Shown here: one piece after another, positions 1-9,941 of the stretch
Layout of the letters: every line of letters starts with the position of its first letter
Position numbering within the stretch: the stretch's first letter is position 1
DNA from: Chaetoderma sp. LZ-2023a
Taxonomy: Eukaryota > Mollusca > Caudofoveata > Chaetodermatida > Chaetodermatidae
Direction of reading: 5' to 3'
Assembly (NCBI GenBank): GCA_034401795.1
Contig: CM067374.1
Span: 136,986,508 to 137,050,507, forward strand
Length of the DNA: 64,000 bases
The notes under the pieces: generated by a model
The model's input: the letters and a program-made list of their open reading frames with translations, nothing else
What the model was told of the DNA's origin: nothing
The model's database searches: none
Made by a program: the position numbers and the translations under genes

Positions 1-130
1 AATTTTCGTCATTGATATTCTTTTGTTCCTATGTCTTGATAATTTGTATCCAGGCTGATTAATCGAGTAATCACTATTATTTTTTAATAATCGATCGCGA
101 TCACTCAATGCAATAATCGCACAAGCCTAA
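1..130 (-). mobile_element. Terminus of hAT-like nonautonomous element, cut by window edge
   Basis: The sequence ends near 130 with GCGATTATTGCATT in reverse, followed by ACAAGCCTA. This is the mirror of the terminus at 1319 ('GGCTTGTGCGATTATTG'). The inner part ('AATCGTGATTA'-type AT-rich palindromes, then 'CAGGCTGATTAATCGAG') matches the family members at 1319, 32028 and 39926. Only this end is inside the window. hAT membership is inferred from terminus style; no transposase is present. Confidence 0.5.
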
Positions 131-238
131 TTTAATGTCACGTTATGTGCATGTAGATGTTTTGCTGTGTGTATAAAACCTTGCGTGCGTGTGTCCAGTC
201 TCATGTGGTCTTGCACAGTGAACGTCCTTGTGTTACAG

Positions 239-371
239 ATAATGCCTATGATCCGGATGTGGCTGCAACGCAGATAAAGATTGATTGTGGCAATATTGGA
301 GGAAAGGAAACATTGGAATTTATTGATAATGGGTTTGGCATGGATACTGATAAGCTTCACAAAATGTTAAG
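239..371 (+). CDS. MORC3/4: MORC exon A: ATPase N-box and G1 motif
   Basis: The exon follows the acceptor 'tgttacag' and ends at 'TTAAG|gtaatt'. It opens with the last two bases of an Asp codon and reads [15 protein letters not shown], then [17 protein letters not shown]. The Asn of 'DNAYDPD' is the Mg/ATP-binding N-box residue of GHKL ATPases. 'DNGFGM' is the DxGxG motif that contacts adenine. It covers 45 codons including split ones; the last AG joins the T of the next exon to give Ser. The preceding exon (start Met, 'AELI') lies outside the window. An upstream in-frame ATG at 157 is in the intron and is not the start. The family call is certain from the motifs; the exon borders are strongly supported by phase. 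Confidence 0.92.
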
Positions 372-423
372 GTAATTTGACGCTTTACTCTTCATGATGG
401 GCTTATTGAATGGCCATTTGCAG

Positions 424-1318
424 CCGTTCCTGTCTGCCTAGGCTAGCCATTCCTGTCTGCCTAGGCTAGCCGTTCCTGTCTGCCTAGGCTAGCCGTTCCT
501 GTCTGCCTAGGCTAGCCGGTCCTGTCTGCCTAGGCTGGCCGTTCCTGTCTGCCTAGGCTGGCCGTTCCTGTCTGCCTAGGCTAGCCGTTCCTGTCTGCCT
601 AGGCTAGCCGTTCCTGTCTGCCTAGGCTGGCCGTTCCTGTCTGCCTGGGCTGGCCGTCCCTGTCTGCCTGGGCTGGCCGTTCCTGTCTGCCTGGGCTGGC
701 CGTTCCTGTCTGCCTGGGCTAGCCGTTCCTGTCTGCCTGGGCTAGCTGTTCCTGTCTGCCTAGGCTGGCCGTTCCTGTCTGCCTGGGCTGGCCGTTCCTG
801 TCTGCCTGGGCTGGCCGTTCCTGTCTGCCAGCCTGGGCTGGCCGTTCCTGTCTGCCAGCCTGGGCTGGCCGTTCCTGTCTGCCAGCCTGGGCTGGCCGTT
901 CCTGTCTGCCAGCCTGGGCTGGCCGTTCCTGTCTGCCAGCCTGGGCTGGCCGTCCCTGTCTGCCAGCCTGGGCTGGCCGTTCCTGTCTGCCAGCCTGGGC
1001 TGGCCGTTCCTGTGTGCCAGCCTGGGCTGGCCGTTCCTGCCTGCCAGCCTGGGCTGGCCGTTCCTGCCTGCCAGCCTGGGCTGGCCGTTCCTGCCTGCCA
1101 GCCTGGGCTGGCCGTTCCTGCCTGCCAGCCTGGGCTGACCGTTCCTGCCTGCCAGCCTAGGCTGGCCGTTCCTGCCTGCCAGCCTAGGCTGGCCGTTCCT
1201 GCCTGCCAGCCTAGGCTGGCCGTTCCTGCCTTGCCAGCCTAGGCTGGCCGTTCCTGCCTTGCCAGCCTAGGCTGGCCGTTCCTGCCTGCCAGCCTAGGCT
1301 GGCCATTCCTGTCTGCCT
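424..1318. repeat. 24/27-bp minisatellite in MORC intron 1
   Basis: Tandem units of the type GCCGTTCCTGTCTGCCTAGG. The array starts with 24-bp units (about 424-825) and switches to 27-bp units that carry an extra CAG-like triplet ('TGCCAGCC'), with a few 28-bp units near 1228-1270. About 35 copies. Because 27 is a multiple of three, the right half keeps a reading frame open (CQPGLAVPA repeated). That is a property of the repeat and not a gene. The array ends exactly where the hAT-like terminus at 1319 begins. Confidence 0.95.
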
Positions 1319-1466
1319 CGGCTTGTGCGATTATTGCTGTGAGTGATCACGATCGATTAGTTAAAAATAATCGTGATTACTCGATTAATAAGCCTGTTTA
1401 CAAATTACCCCGACTTAAAAACAAAGTCATCTCAATGATAAAACCTGCACTTGTGTTAAGATTTGT

Positions 1467-1589
1467 TCATTTGCTGGCCAAGAGGAAACTATTTTTAAAA
1501 ATGTATCGGTGGAATGCCTCGCTCGATGCCTGAGCAAGTCATTCCAGCGATACATTTTCAAAAATAGTCTTCTTTTGGCCTGCAAATGA
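1467..1589. repeat. 125-bp foldback repeat, copy 1
   Basis: Palindrome with arms 'CATTTGCTGGCCAAGAG...ATGTATCGGTGGAATG' and 'CATTCCAGCGATACATTTTC...GGCCTGCAAATG'. This copy is embedded in the hAT-like element. Confidence 0.85.
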
Positions 1590-1653
1590 GCATGCATTCA
1601 CTGAGCAAAATGTCAGTTTTCATGACCAATCATATTAAAGAGTGGTTAAAAGG

Positions 1654-2770
1654 TACCGTATTTCGCTTAATAGTAACCTAGGCTTCTATTAGGACAAGAG
1701 GTGTTCAATTTCCAACCAAACATCTCTGAGAAAGGGGGCGGGCTTATATTACAGAGTTTTCCCAAAAAAGTTTTCTAAAATTGATACCACGGAAATTCAA
1801 CATATTTTCTCCCGTAAAAATTCCCACCGCCTACGTCTATGTTTAATGTATACCTCAAAACATCACCGGGGAAGTGAAATTATTTGATTTGAGCGCCTAA
1901 ATATTGCGTATCCTTTAATAAAGCTCGTTTATTACATCAAAATTAATCCACAATTTGATATAAAATGGCGTCGCGAAAAAATACAAATCACGTGATTCGC
2001 TTCCAATTGAAGAGTTTATTTTAGAGCGAGTACTCGGATATAAATATTCTGGAATCGGGGACTCGGAACTCGGGAATATCTATATATTATCATTGCGCGA
2101 AAGGAACTGAGTATTATAATGATATTAAAAAATGGGTACCCGTTTGATAAACTCCCGTTAGCGTATAATATCTTGCGAGAACATGATGCCTCCCATCTCA
2201 AGAACGGCTGGCTCGCCAACTTAAGAAGCCGGCTATATTGTCATTCGTAATAATTCAATTTGGATCATTTAATGTTGATCGGCGTTACAAAATGCGCATT
2301 TTCTCCCGTCCTTGTTGTTTGGTACATAAATTTGGTCTTAAAATATATTTATAAGGAAGGTATTTAATCATGCCAAGACTGTTTTACGCACACTTTGACT
2401 TCAAAAGTGTGGAATAAACTTTATTATATCTTGAACATACGTGGCCTACTATTAGTATTAACCTAATAGGTGGTCGAGATTTACAAATCTGAGGCCTGTA
2501 TTGACTTCTAGAGGGGCCGGGAATGTATCAGGGCAGAGATTGGTCTGAAGTAGACACACCCTGTGACACGATTGTTATTATTATACACACTATTCTTACA
2601 AATTTGCTCTTAAGAAAAATTTTCCTATACAGTCTGCTGAGTTAGGGGGTGGGCTTCTAATACAGAGTTTTGCCGTTTAGAAACTGCTAAGAAATCATTG
2701 GAGCTCATATGTCAAAGTTAGGGGGTGGGCTTCTATTAGATCATAGGCTACTATTAAGCGAAATACGGTA
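1654..2770. mobile_element. 1.1-kb inverted-terminal-repeat element (TACCGTATTTCGC family)
   Basis: The ends TACCGTATTTCGCTTAATAG (1654) and its reverse complement (ending 2770) are inverted repeats of about 40 bp, each followed by 'GGCTTCTATTA' and 'GGGGGTGGGCTTCTA'-like stretches. A second copy in reverse orientation lies at 33225-34226, and a more diverged one at about 43400-43810. No ORF of note. Superfamily not recognised. Confidence 0.75.
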
Positions 2771-2970
2771 GCTTTGAAATATTTTATGAAGTACGGTAGT
2801 CTAAATTATTCACAATTATTCGATTGTTTAATTTTTAACCATATAAATTCCCAATTAAAAAAATAATCATGATTTTTGATTTAAAAACAATCGCGCAAGC
2901 CTAGCCTAGTGACTCATCCGGGTTAACTTCAAGCGTATGTATATGACTATGTGCTGTTTTGTTATTTTAG

Positions 2971-3188
2971 TCTCGGTTTTTCTGATAAGCCCGCAATAAA
3001 AGGTCATATTCCTATTGGCCAATATGGTAATGGCTTCAAGTCTGGTTCGATGCGGCTGGCTAAAGATGTGATGGTGTTTACAGTGCACTCAAGCACGGTC
3101 AGTGCTGGCTTTCTCTCACAGACATATCTACAGACGATTAGCGCAGAGACAGTCATCGTACCGATTGTGACGTGGTCGCTTCCTACAT
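2971..3188 (+). CDS. MORC3/4: MORC exon B: ATPase lid and glycine-rich motif
   Basis: The acceptor is 'gttattttag' and the donor 'CTACAT|gtatcc'. The exon reads [17 protein letters not shown], then [20 protein letters not shown], and later [20 protein letters not shown]. '[10 protein letters not shown]' is the GxxGxG ATP-lid motif of GHKL ATPases. 'SMRLAKD' and 'LLSQTYL'-like stretches are MORC hallmarks. The first T completes the Ser codon split across intron 1. The exon leaves one base (T), which joins AT of the next exon to give Tyr. It is 218 bp and has no internal stop. The reading frame continues past the donor into the intron, which explains the longer open frame there. Confidence is high except for the exact donor, which was chosen by phase. 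Confidence 0.92.
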
Positions 3189-3275
3189 GTATCCTTCTGT
3201 AATATTACACTCGCTTTCTTGCATACTTAAGCATTTAACCCATAACCCTCGAATTTGCTCAAGAAAATTTTCTCA

Positions 3276-3400
3276 TAGACTATTTTTGAAAATTTACCAC
3301 TGGAATGACTGGCTTGATTATCGAGCCACTCTTTCCAGTGATAAATTTTCAAAAATAGTCTGCTCTTGGTCTGCAAATGGACATTTTTCAAGACTACTGG
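3276..3400. repeat. 125-bp foldback repeat, copy 2
   Basis: A near-perfect palindrome centred near 3318: left arm 'GACTATTTTTGAAAATTTAC', right arm its reverse complement, and 'TTGGTCTGCAAATGGACA' at the outer right edge. It lies in MORC intron 2. Confidence 0.9.
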
Positions 3401-3589
3401 AGAACCCATTTTTGGTTGATGTGAGTCTGACAGGGTTAAAATGCCCACATTGCAATTTAGGGTAGCGTATATATGAAAGTTGTGGGATATTTTGAAACAA
3501 ATTTCAATGGAAATGTGAGTTTCAAAAATTCAATATAATATTGACTAGATATCATTTATGGTCTGTAAGTGTTAAAACTAAAGGAATGG

Positions 3590-3680
3590 TTATAGCCAGT
3601 CATTCCAGTGTTAAATTTTCAAAAATTGTTTTGCCATGGTCTGCAAATGGACATTTTCTAAAACCACTGCAGAAGCCATT
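3590..3680. repeat. Foldback repeat, copy 3 (half)
   Basis: Only the right half is kept: 'CATTCCAGTGTTAAATTTTC', 'TGGTCTGCAAATGGACAT', then 'CCACTGCAGAAGCCATTTTT'. Confidence 0.75.
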
Positions 3681-3714
3681 TTTGGTCGGCTTTAGTGTTA
3701 ACGGGTTTATAGCT

Positions 3715-4055
3715 ATGTCCAGTTTATCGATCAATCAAATGATGTCATAATCAACTAAGTCACATGTAGGCTGATAGCATAATCAATTACGTCATGAATG
3801 ACCCGATTTAGTCCGTCTTAAGCGCTTAAGAGTCCGACACGTACGAATTGTATGTATTTATTATGGCAGCAACAGTGCCCAGTCAAATTAGTTCCAAAAA
3901 TATCCAGCAGCTAACCTGTATAGTTTTCTGTAAATTGAGATTCAGGGAGTGCAGTGGTCGATCGATCCCAACATTGTCAGAGAGTTGGTGGAGCTTAGCT
4001 AGAAATGGGCGGGGCATAGCTAAAACTGGAAAGGTCCGGTGTTGCCCATGTCAGC
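3715..4055 (+). repeat. Composite dispersed repeat (about 340 bp), copy 1
   Basis: The order is 'TTTATCGATCAATCAAATGA', 'AACTAAGTCACATGTAGG', 'GTACGAATTGTATGTATTTA', the 'CAGTCAAATTAGTT' half-palindrome, 'CTGTATAGTTTTCTGTAAAT', and 'GGAGCTTAGCTAGAAATGGG'. The same order of blocks recurs at 29935-30290 and 31495-31855. Parts recur at 13965-14030, 27330-27440 (reverse) and 38590-38650. No coding potential. Confidence 0.7.
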
Positions 4056-4107
4056 TTATATATATTTACAAAAGTTGCTTATGATCTTTGACCCATGTGT
4101 GTACTAG

Positions 4108-4261
4108 ATGAAATGATTGACACGCCACAGTATAAGAATAGTCTTCATGCGATTCTCACGTACTCCACGTTCAACTCTGAGCAGCTACTTCTACAACAGT
4201 TCAAAGATATCGTCACTAATGGAGCTCGAGGAACGAAGATTATCCTCTATAATCTCAAACA
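4108..4261 (+). CDS. MORC3/4: MORC exon C: end of the ATPase core
   Basis: The acceptor is 'gtactag' and the donor 'AAACA|gtaagt', a strong GTAAGT site. The exon reads YEMIDTPQYKNSLHAILTYS, STFNSEQLLLQQF and GTKIILYNLKQ. The 'GTxIIxxNL' motif is the conserved end of the MORC ATPase domain. The first codon is completed by the T left by exon B, and the final CA is completed by the G of exon D. It is 154 bp. The DIRS retrotransposon begins only 86 bp downstream of this donor, so the 25-kb intron starts almost immediately with a mobile element. The call is secure. Confidence 0.92.
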
Positions 4262-4346
4262 GTAAGTAAAGATGTTTAACTTTTAGATTCATTCAGATGA
4301 TATTTACTGCAGTGAAACTTGGCTGTGAAGAACAGGCTGCTTTTCA

Positions 4347-4555
4347 CTTCAAGAGTATACTTACCTCCCTAATACTCTTTGATATTGCTAAATATCGGCT
4401 TTCACTTAATAAAACACTCAGATTTAAAAAGAAAGCTGCCCCTTATGGGCAGGTAGTCAGAAGTCAGTCAGGCGGATGCCACCCCCACCGCCGCGCATGC
4501 GCCGACTAGTACTTCCTCTTTGCTAATTTATTGGCAGAGGGGTCACACATGTTTC
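4347..4555. repeat. DIRS left inverted terminal repeat
   Basis: It begins CTTCAAGAGTATACTTACCT and includes 'CAGATTTAAAAAGAAAG', 'CCCTTATGGGCAGGTAGTC', 'GCGCATGCGCCGACTAGTAC' and 'GCTAATTTATTGG'. Each block appears reverse-complemented at 10635-10781 and 16809-16905. Confidence 0.92.
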
Positions 4556-4627
4556 ATGCTTAAAGTTTTTCTGAGCTGTCTAAGTCGTTTAATTAATATA
4601 TTAGAAGTGTTTTATCAACCTGGAGTG

Positions 4628-4678
4628 ATGGCAGATCAGATTAATTCGCCGGAGGAGCGCCCAGGACCTAGCCATCAG
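4628..4678 (+). CDS. DIRS gag, short first coding exon (inferred)
   Basis: An ATG just inside the left repeat gives 17 codons, MADQINSPEERPGPSHQ, ending at 'CATCAG|gtgact', a plausible splice donor. The minus-strand DIRS relic has the equivalent 15-codon exon at 28530-28574 (MADAKVLEESPSSAK followed by 'gtgata'). Two elements sharing a tiny 'MAD...' exon followed by a donor argue for a spliced gag. The next exon probably begins after 'gtgtttcag' near 5455, but no transcript evidence is visible here. Function is inferred from position only. Confidence 0.5.
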
Positions 4679-5428
4679 GTGACTAGTATATTTTAGCGAG
4701 TTTATCCCGTTGTAATGTGTTTCCGGGACTCGCGTTTATCATGATAAGCGCCTAAAATAATTAGTTTATTTCAAAATGGCGCTATGAAATGCTAATCTGT
4801 CTTGGTGTTTATGTCCACAGGTATCTACCTTCGGTTGTTTGGTACATCACATTGACAGAGAGTTGTTTTTTCTCTCTACCAAGGTTCCATTTCCTACTAA
4901 CATTGTTAGGTTTTCTAACCAAAAATTATGCCCAGTGAGTGGAGGCCTCGGATGAAGGTCTTCTCACATTGCCCTCTTGGTCCACTTCCTTCCCCCTAAG
5001 GTAGAGAGAGTTAAGAGGTCATAATGTTGGTGGAGCGACCGGTTCATCAGATCAGATGGTTTGTCTATGCTAAAGACTCGGGTACTCTAGTTATGATATG
5101 AGGCTTTTCAATTATATTTGAAAATATTTATAAAATCTTACTGCCATTTATCACTGTTTATCTGATGTTTGTATAGTCTGTATAAACTATCCTGTCTAGT
5201 TAGGATGTTCTGGATATGATTACAATTCGTCCTTACACCTGGAGGTTTTGTTTCGGATCGATTTAACTTCTTATTCTTGAAGTTATGACGTCATAATCAG
5301 CCTTGCGCCTTACTGTCAGTTATAAGTTTTTGTCCAACGCTGATTTATTATTATTAGCTTGGGTCTTTATGGCCACTTACTCCTTGTTTATTTCGTATTG
5401 AGTTTTAATTCAATATCTGTAATACTCA

Positions 5429-6966
5429 TTGTCTTCGTCCTCTGGTGGTGTTTCAGAGGCCTGTTTGTCCTTCATGTGTAGGATGGATAAGTTGTTCCCC
5501 CATTTATGCTTCCAGTGCAGCCCATGTGGGCCATTGCTTAAATGTGAGATCTGTAAAAAAGTGTGGTGGTGGGGGGGGGAACTAATGTCTGAATTTCTAT
5601 CATTGCAGACCAGGGAGAAGGCTCAAGAGGAGGAGAGGAAACTTAAGAAAGCGGCTTCTGGTAAGAAGGGTAAGAGGAAGGCCTCGTCCGCTATGGATAT
5701 TGAGGCCTTCCGTATTGAGATGATGGGAGAGATGAAGAGGACAATTAAAGATTTGGTTCCAGAGTTGCTTTGTGGCATGCTTCCTGGTCCAAATCTTTCG
5801 TTGTCCTCTTCATCTGCTCCGGAGCAGATAATCCCCGCCTCTGAATCGGTACTATTTAGGGACCTATCAGTTTTCGACCATGATTCAGAGGTGGCCCTAA
5901 TAGAGGGTGAAATCCACGGTAAGGACATTGGCAGCAGGCTTGCCGCGCCGGTTGTTCGTGGTCAGGTGTCGCTGGAACCTGCCTGCTTATCAGGCCAGGA
6001 TTATCCGCACCCTGCAGGTACCAGTTCCTCCTATGGTACCTCTCCTGGCCAGTCTGGGTTAGCATTCTTTGCTAACCTGGAGTCTAATCTTTCTGGCCAG
6101 GAAGAAGAGGATTATCTGCTGGGTTCTCCTTGCGCCGTGGCCATGGACATTGATGTACGTGCACCCCTCGCGGGGAACACGGGCGACATTGTCCACAGTA
6201 CTACTCGCGCAGGAGTAGAATTCACGGCGCAGAAGGTAGACCGGGCTGGATCTGATGGCCAGTTTTACCGCATACCTCGGCTTGCCAATGGTGTAGCAGG
6301 TGCTGGCCAGGGCCGTGGTGTGGCAAAATTTTCCCCACGCAATACCACGGCGCCTGCTCCTGGTCAAGCCAGTCAGTTTGTCATGCCTGTTCTTTCAGGC
6401 CTGCATGCTTTCTCTGGCCTGCCAGGCATATCAGTTCCTCCAGCCACATACACACCTGTGATTGCTCAGGAGGATGACGAAGGCCCTTGTAGAGCATTCA
6501 CAGGTGGCCACGGAGGAAGACTTGTCTGACGCTTGTCAGTGGCTAATCAACATCAGGCCAGATCTTGCCGTGGATCAGCCCGTGGCTGGCAGGAAAGCTG
6601 ACGTTTGCTCTTGACAACTTGTGCCCGTCCCAGTATTTGTATAATAGGCTGCTGCGTACGCCTATGACAGGTCCTGGTCTTTTTGGAGGTGAGGGATGTA
6701 AGCATCTCCAGGAGACGGTTACCCTGGTCCATAACCAGAGGGAATTACGTGAGCAATTTGAAGTGCTCCGTCGAGAGCGCGTTCGCGCAGCTCCCCCTGC
6801 GTATCATCCCCTGCAGGCTCGAGGTGGCGGTGGCCAGGTCAGAGGCCAGCCACCGGCGCAGCGTCGGCAATGGCCACGTGCGCTACGGCCAGCAGCAAGG
6901 GGGGTGGGGGGCACAGCCAGCCAGGCAGCCGCCCGCGCGCGGTGCGCGAGGATCTGGTTGTGGTAA
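5429..6966 (+). pseudogene. DIRS gag-like region (frame breaks)
   Basis: An open frame from 5429 to 6529 contains a Cys-rich stretch (CRMDKLFPHLCFQCSPCG, then KCEICKK) typical of the N-terminus of DIRS gag-like proteins. A Lys/Glu-rich helix follows ('REKAQEEERKLKKAASGKK'), then a long low-complexity Ser/Gly/Pro region. A TGA at 6527-6529 ends it. A further stretch in another frame (6565-6966) reads NRLLRTPMTGPGLFGG and a Gln/Arg-rich tail, as expected for the gag C-terminus. A frame slip also seems likely around 5478, where 'RPVCPSC' in one frame meets 'RMDKLFPH' in the other. Gag-like proteins bind element RNA and assemble particles; here that is inference from place and composition. Probably nonfunctional in this copy. 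Confidence 0.6.
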
Positions 6967-9104
6967 TCGTACCTGACAGGGTGATTACCACAGTAAGAGC
7001 TACCCCAGTGCATCTGCGCCAGGAGACAGTGCCACTCTTGCGCTTCGTATCTCCACCTCTCCCTAGGTGGACCAGTGGGAGGCCGGTTGGCCAACCACAT
7101 GCAAGAGTGGAACGGTTGACTCAGGACCGTTTAGTCTTGCGATGGCTTTCAGTCGAGTATCATCCCGACTGGATAACAGGCCCACCATCACGACTGTCTC
7201 TGGTGCCGGTCTGGACTCAAATTCCAAGAGATCCAGATCAGCGGTTGTGTATAGAGGAGGAAATAAATTCCCTCGTACTCAAGGAAGCAATTCAGCCGGC
7301 GCAAAATTGCCCGTGCTTCTATTCAACCGTGTTCTTGGTAACGAAAAGCACTGGAGGGTGGAGACCAATTCTCAACCTCAAGCCATTGAACAAGTTCATA
7401 GACACACCCAGTTTCAAGATGGAAACTGTGAGATCGGTGTTGGCAGGGTTGGAAAAGGGAATGTGGACAGCTTCAATAGATTTGAAGGATGCTTATTTTC
7501 ACATTCCAATAGCGAGGAGTTTCCGTCGCTTCCTGAGATTTGCATTCCAGGGCAGACAGTGGGAATTCAGGGTGGTACCCTTCGGAATTTCTACGGCTCC
7601 TCAGGTCTTCACCAGGGTGGTTCTTGCGAGAACAGCATACCTCCGCAGGAGAAGCATAGCAGTTCACACGTACATAGACGACTGGCTGTTAAAAGCACAC
7701 AACCAGGAAAGTTTATCAGCAAATCTGGAGATAGTTTTGAAAACTCTCACAGATTTAGGCTGGATAATAAATTTTCAAAAATCAGAGCTGACTCCATCCC
7801 AGAAGTTTGTTTACCTGGGAATGTTCTTCGATCTGGAGATAGGATATGTTTATCCTACTCAGGAGAGGGTACAGATACTCATCTCAGTAATACAGTCAGT
7901 GTGCAACGGTCGTCATGTCCTGGCACGGGTTTATCTGAGAATGCTGGGATTGATGGTTTCTATGGAACCAGTCATTCCTCAGGCAGCCTTACGCAAGCGG
8001 CCGATCGAGTTATTTCTCATGACACAATGGACCCAGAGTACAGGTTCACTGGACTCGAGCGTGTCAGTCTTGGAGCCTCTAGTTCATCACCTTCAATGGT
8101 GGTTGAAGACAGAGAATCTCCTGGCGGGGGTAATGTTAACCCCTCCTCACCCTCAGTTAACGATGTATACAGATGCATCGATGGAGGGGTGCGGAGCTTG
8201 CCTGGAAGAATCCACGAGATCAGGGCTTTGGAATCTGGAACAGTCAAAGGAACATATCAATCTACTGGAGTTAAGAGCAGTAGTCCTGGGCCTGGAACAT
8301 TTCTTACAGAAAGTTCAGGGCAAGAGTGTTCTTATTCGATCAGACAACTCAACAGTAGTGACTTACATAAACCGCCAGGGCGGAACGAAGTCGCCCAGTC
8401 TCTGTATGATGACTTGGAAACTGCTTTGTTGGTGCCTGGATCACAGGATTACCTTGAAGGCAGTTCATATTCCGGGAAGGTTAAATCTGTTAGCAGACTC
8501 ATTGAGCCGAAGGATGAGTGTTTTACCTATGGAATGGCAACTAAATCAATGTGTGGCGGATCGTCTGTTCGACCACTGGGGGAAACCCAACATAGATTTA
8601 TTCGCAACGAAGAAGAATGAGAAGATGACGACGTACGTCTCTCCGATTCGAGATCCAAGCGCTTTCGCAACAGATGCGTTAGCTATCAGCTGGGTGGGAA
8701 TGTATGCATACGCATTCCCTCCAGCAATCCTGATTCCAAAGATTCTTCAGAAAATCAGACAGAAGGAGTGCCAAGTGCTTCTGATCGCCCCAAATTGGCC
8801 AAGCCGATCATGGTATACAGATCTGCTGGACCTTCTGGTCTGCAATCCGGTTCCTCTGCCTCTGATGGACAATATTATCTTCCAGGGCAAGAACCTTCAC
8901 AACAATCCGTCAATGTTCCAATTGACTGCGTGGATGTTGTCAAGGAATCTAGAATTAAGGAGGGCTTTTCTGAGCAAGCAGCCATGTTCATGGCTAAAGC
9001 CAGGAGGGGGTCAACCTCCAGAGCATATAATTATAAAATCAACAGATTTGCAAAATGGTGCTCAAAAAGATGTATTAATCCAATGGATTCATCTATTCAG
9101 GTAG
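6870..9104 (+). CDS. DIRS reverse transcriptase / RNase H (744 codons)
   Basis: This is the polymerase of the DIRS element and copies its RNA into DNA. From about residue 120 the RT fingers and palm appear (STGGWRPILNLKPLNKF, WTASIDLKDAYFHIPI, VVPFGISTAPQVFTRV). The catalytic box is YIDDWLL near residue 268. The RNase H domain follows at about 430-550 (LTMYTDASMEGCGACL, LLELRAVVLGLEHF, IRSDNSTVVTYINRQGG, HIPGRLNLLADSLSR). The C-terminal part (NIDLFATKKNEKMTTYVSP, YAFPPAILIPKIL, IAPNWPSRSW) is the extension typical of DIRS1-type polyproteins. The frame is intact over 2.2 kb. The first about 110 codons overlap the end of gag in another frame, so the true start may lie further in. The end overlaps the recombinase ORF (from 8768) in a different frame, as is usual for DIRS. 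RT/RH identity is certain; activity is untested. Confidence 0.93.
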   Translation: MATCATASSKGGGGHSQPGSRPRAVREDLVVVIVPDRVITTVRATPVHLRQETVPLLRFVSPPLPRWTSGRPVGQPHARVERLTQDRLVLRWLSVEYHPDWITGPPSRLSLVPVWTQIPRDPDQRLCIEEEINSLVLKEAIQPAQNCPCFYSTVFLVTKSTGGWRPILNLKPLNKFIDTPSFKMETVRSVLAGLEKGMWTASIDLKDAYFHIPIARSFRRFLRFAFQGRQWEFRVVPFGISTAPQVFTRVVLARTAYLRRRSIAVHTYIDDWLLKAHNQESLSANLEIVLKTLTDLGWIINFQKSELTPSQKFVYLGMFFDLEIGYVYPTQERVQILISVIQSVCNGRHVLARVYLRMLGLMVSMEPVIPQAALRKRPIELFLMTQWTQSTGSLDSSVSVLEPLVHHLQWWLKTENLLAGVMLTPPHPQLTMYTDASMEGCGACLEESTRSGLWNLEQSKEHINLLELRAVVLGLEHFLQKVQGKSVLIRSDNSTVVTYINRQGGTKSPSLCMMTWKLLCWCLDHRITLKAVHIPGRLNLLADSLSRRMSVLPMEWQLNQCVADRLFDHWGKPNIDLFATKKNEKMTTYVSPIRDPSAFATDALAISWVGMYAYAFPPAILIPKILQKIRQKECQVLLIAPNWPSRSWYTDLLDLLVCNPVPLPLMDNIIFQGKNLHNNPSMFQLTAWMLSRNLELRRAFLSKQPCSWLKPGGGQPPEHIIIKSTDLQNGAQKDVLIQWIHLFR

Positions 9105-9941
9105 TAGCCGATTTCCTCTGTCACCTGTATGATGCCTATAGCCTCAAGCCTAACTCTATTGCTGGCTATAAGTCAGCTTTAATGGCAGTTATCCCTTGCT
9201 TGGCTAATAGGGGAAGTGATGAAGTAAATACATTAAATACTTTAATCAAAGGCATGGGCAATCTAAGACCAAGGAATCCCTCAGTGATTCCGTCTTGGAG
9301 TTTATCACTTGTGCTTCAGGTGCTAGCTGATAGGCCGTTTGAACCACTAAGTTCCATTTCTATGAAAATGTTGACGCTGAAAACTATTTTTAATTGCTGC
9401 GGCTTCGGCTGGGCGTAGGAGTGAGATTCATGCCTTGTCAGCCGAGGCAGACCGTTTTGTGGTTACAGGGCAAGGCCTTAGGCTTCTACCCAGGATAAAT
9501 TTCATGGCGAAAAACCAGTCTTTGAAATATCCGGGTCAACCGATAATTTTACCAGCTTTGACTAGGTTTGATCCTAATTCAAAACTATGGTGTCCAGTCC
9601 AAGCATTAGTCCGGTACAAACAACGTACTCAAGATTGGCGGACGGACCCAACAGCGTTATGGTTGTCATATATTGAGCCCCATGGCAGGGCGTCAAAGGA
9701 CACCATTTCCAGGTGGATTGTAGAGTGTATTCAATTTTGCCATAAATCCCCCACAGGTAAACAAGTTGACATGGCCAAGGCTCACAGTGTCCGAGATGTA
9801 TTGGGTTCCACTGCCCTATTTAATGGGGTACGTGTGGATGACATTATGTCAGTAGCTCAGTAGCACTGTGAGTCAAGTTTTACTGACCATTATCTCCGTG
9901 ACACCTCGAATCCTCTCGTCTTATCGATTTTGAAAAGCTAA
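8768..9941 (+). pseudogene. DIRS tyrosine recombinase, with one frameshift and one nonsense codon
   Basis: Tyrosine recombinases integrate the circular DIRS DNA without target duplication. The N-terminal core-binding part reads ARRGSTSRAYNYKINRFAKW and PNSIAGYKSALMAVIP. The catalytic domain continues with SAGRRSEIHALSAEADRF (first active-site Arg), AHSVRDVLGSTALFNGV (His-x-x-Arg box), and SSFTDHYLRDTSNPL (the Tyr box). Two lesions are visible. The frame shifts by one base near 9390, in the run 'ATTTTTAATTGC', because the 'GRRSEIHAL' motif is in another frame from the N-terminus. The codon at 9861-9863 is TAG where the family usually has Trp. That stop precedes the catalytic Tyr (codon 9891-9893), so the product would lack its nucleophile. 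The frame then runs to TAA at 9939-9941. The 5' end overlaps the RT/RH frame. Confidence 0.88.

Larger units (their letters stand above)
1319..2905 (+). mobile_element. hAT-like nonautonomous element with nested insertions
   Basis: Left end GGCTTGTGCGATTATTG near 1321 and right end CAATCGCGCAAGCCTAG near 2888-2905 are inverted copies. Both ends carry AATCGTGATTA-type palindromes. Inside are a 125-bp foldback repeat (1467-1589) and a nested element with its own inverted ends (1654-2770). The same arrangement of terminus, foldback and right half recurs at 39926-40287, so the foldback was probably carried by this family. No coding capacity. I could not find a clean target-site duplication, so the superfamily is inferred from the terminus style and from relatives at 32984-34570 that do show 8-bp duplications. 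Confidence 0.6.

Noticed and set aside
1012..1242. 76-codon frame MCQPGLAVPACQPG
   Set aside because: 27-bp minisatellite; nine-codon repeat with no start context.
7067..8620. 517-codon frame overlapping the DIRS reverse transcriptase
   Set aside because: A shadow frame of the RT/RH ORF, Ser/Gly-rich, without motifs; the RT motifs are in the other frame.
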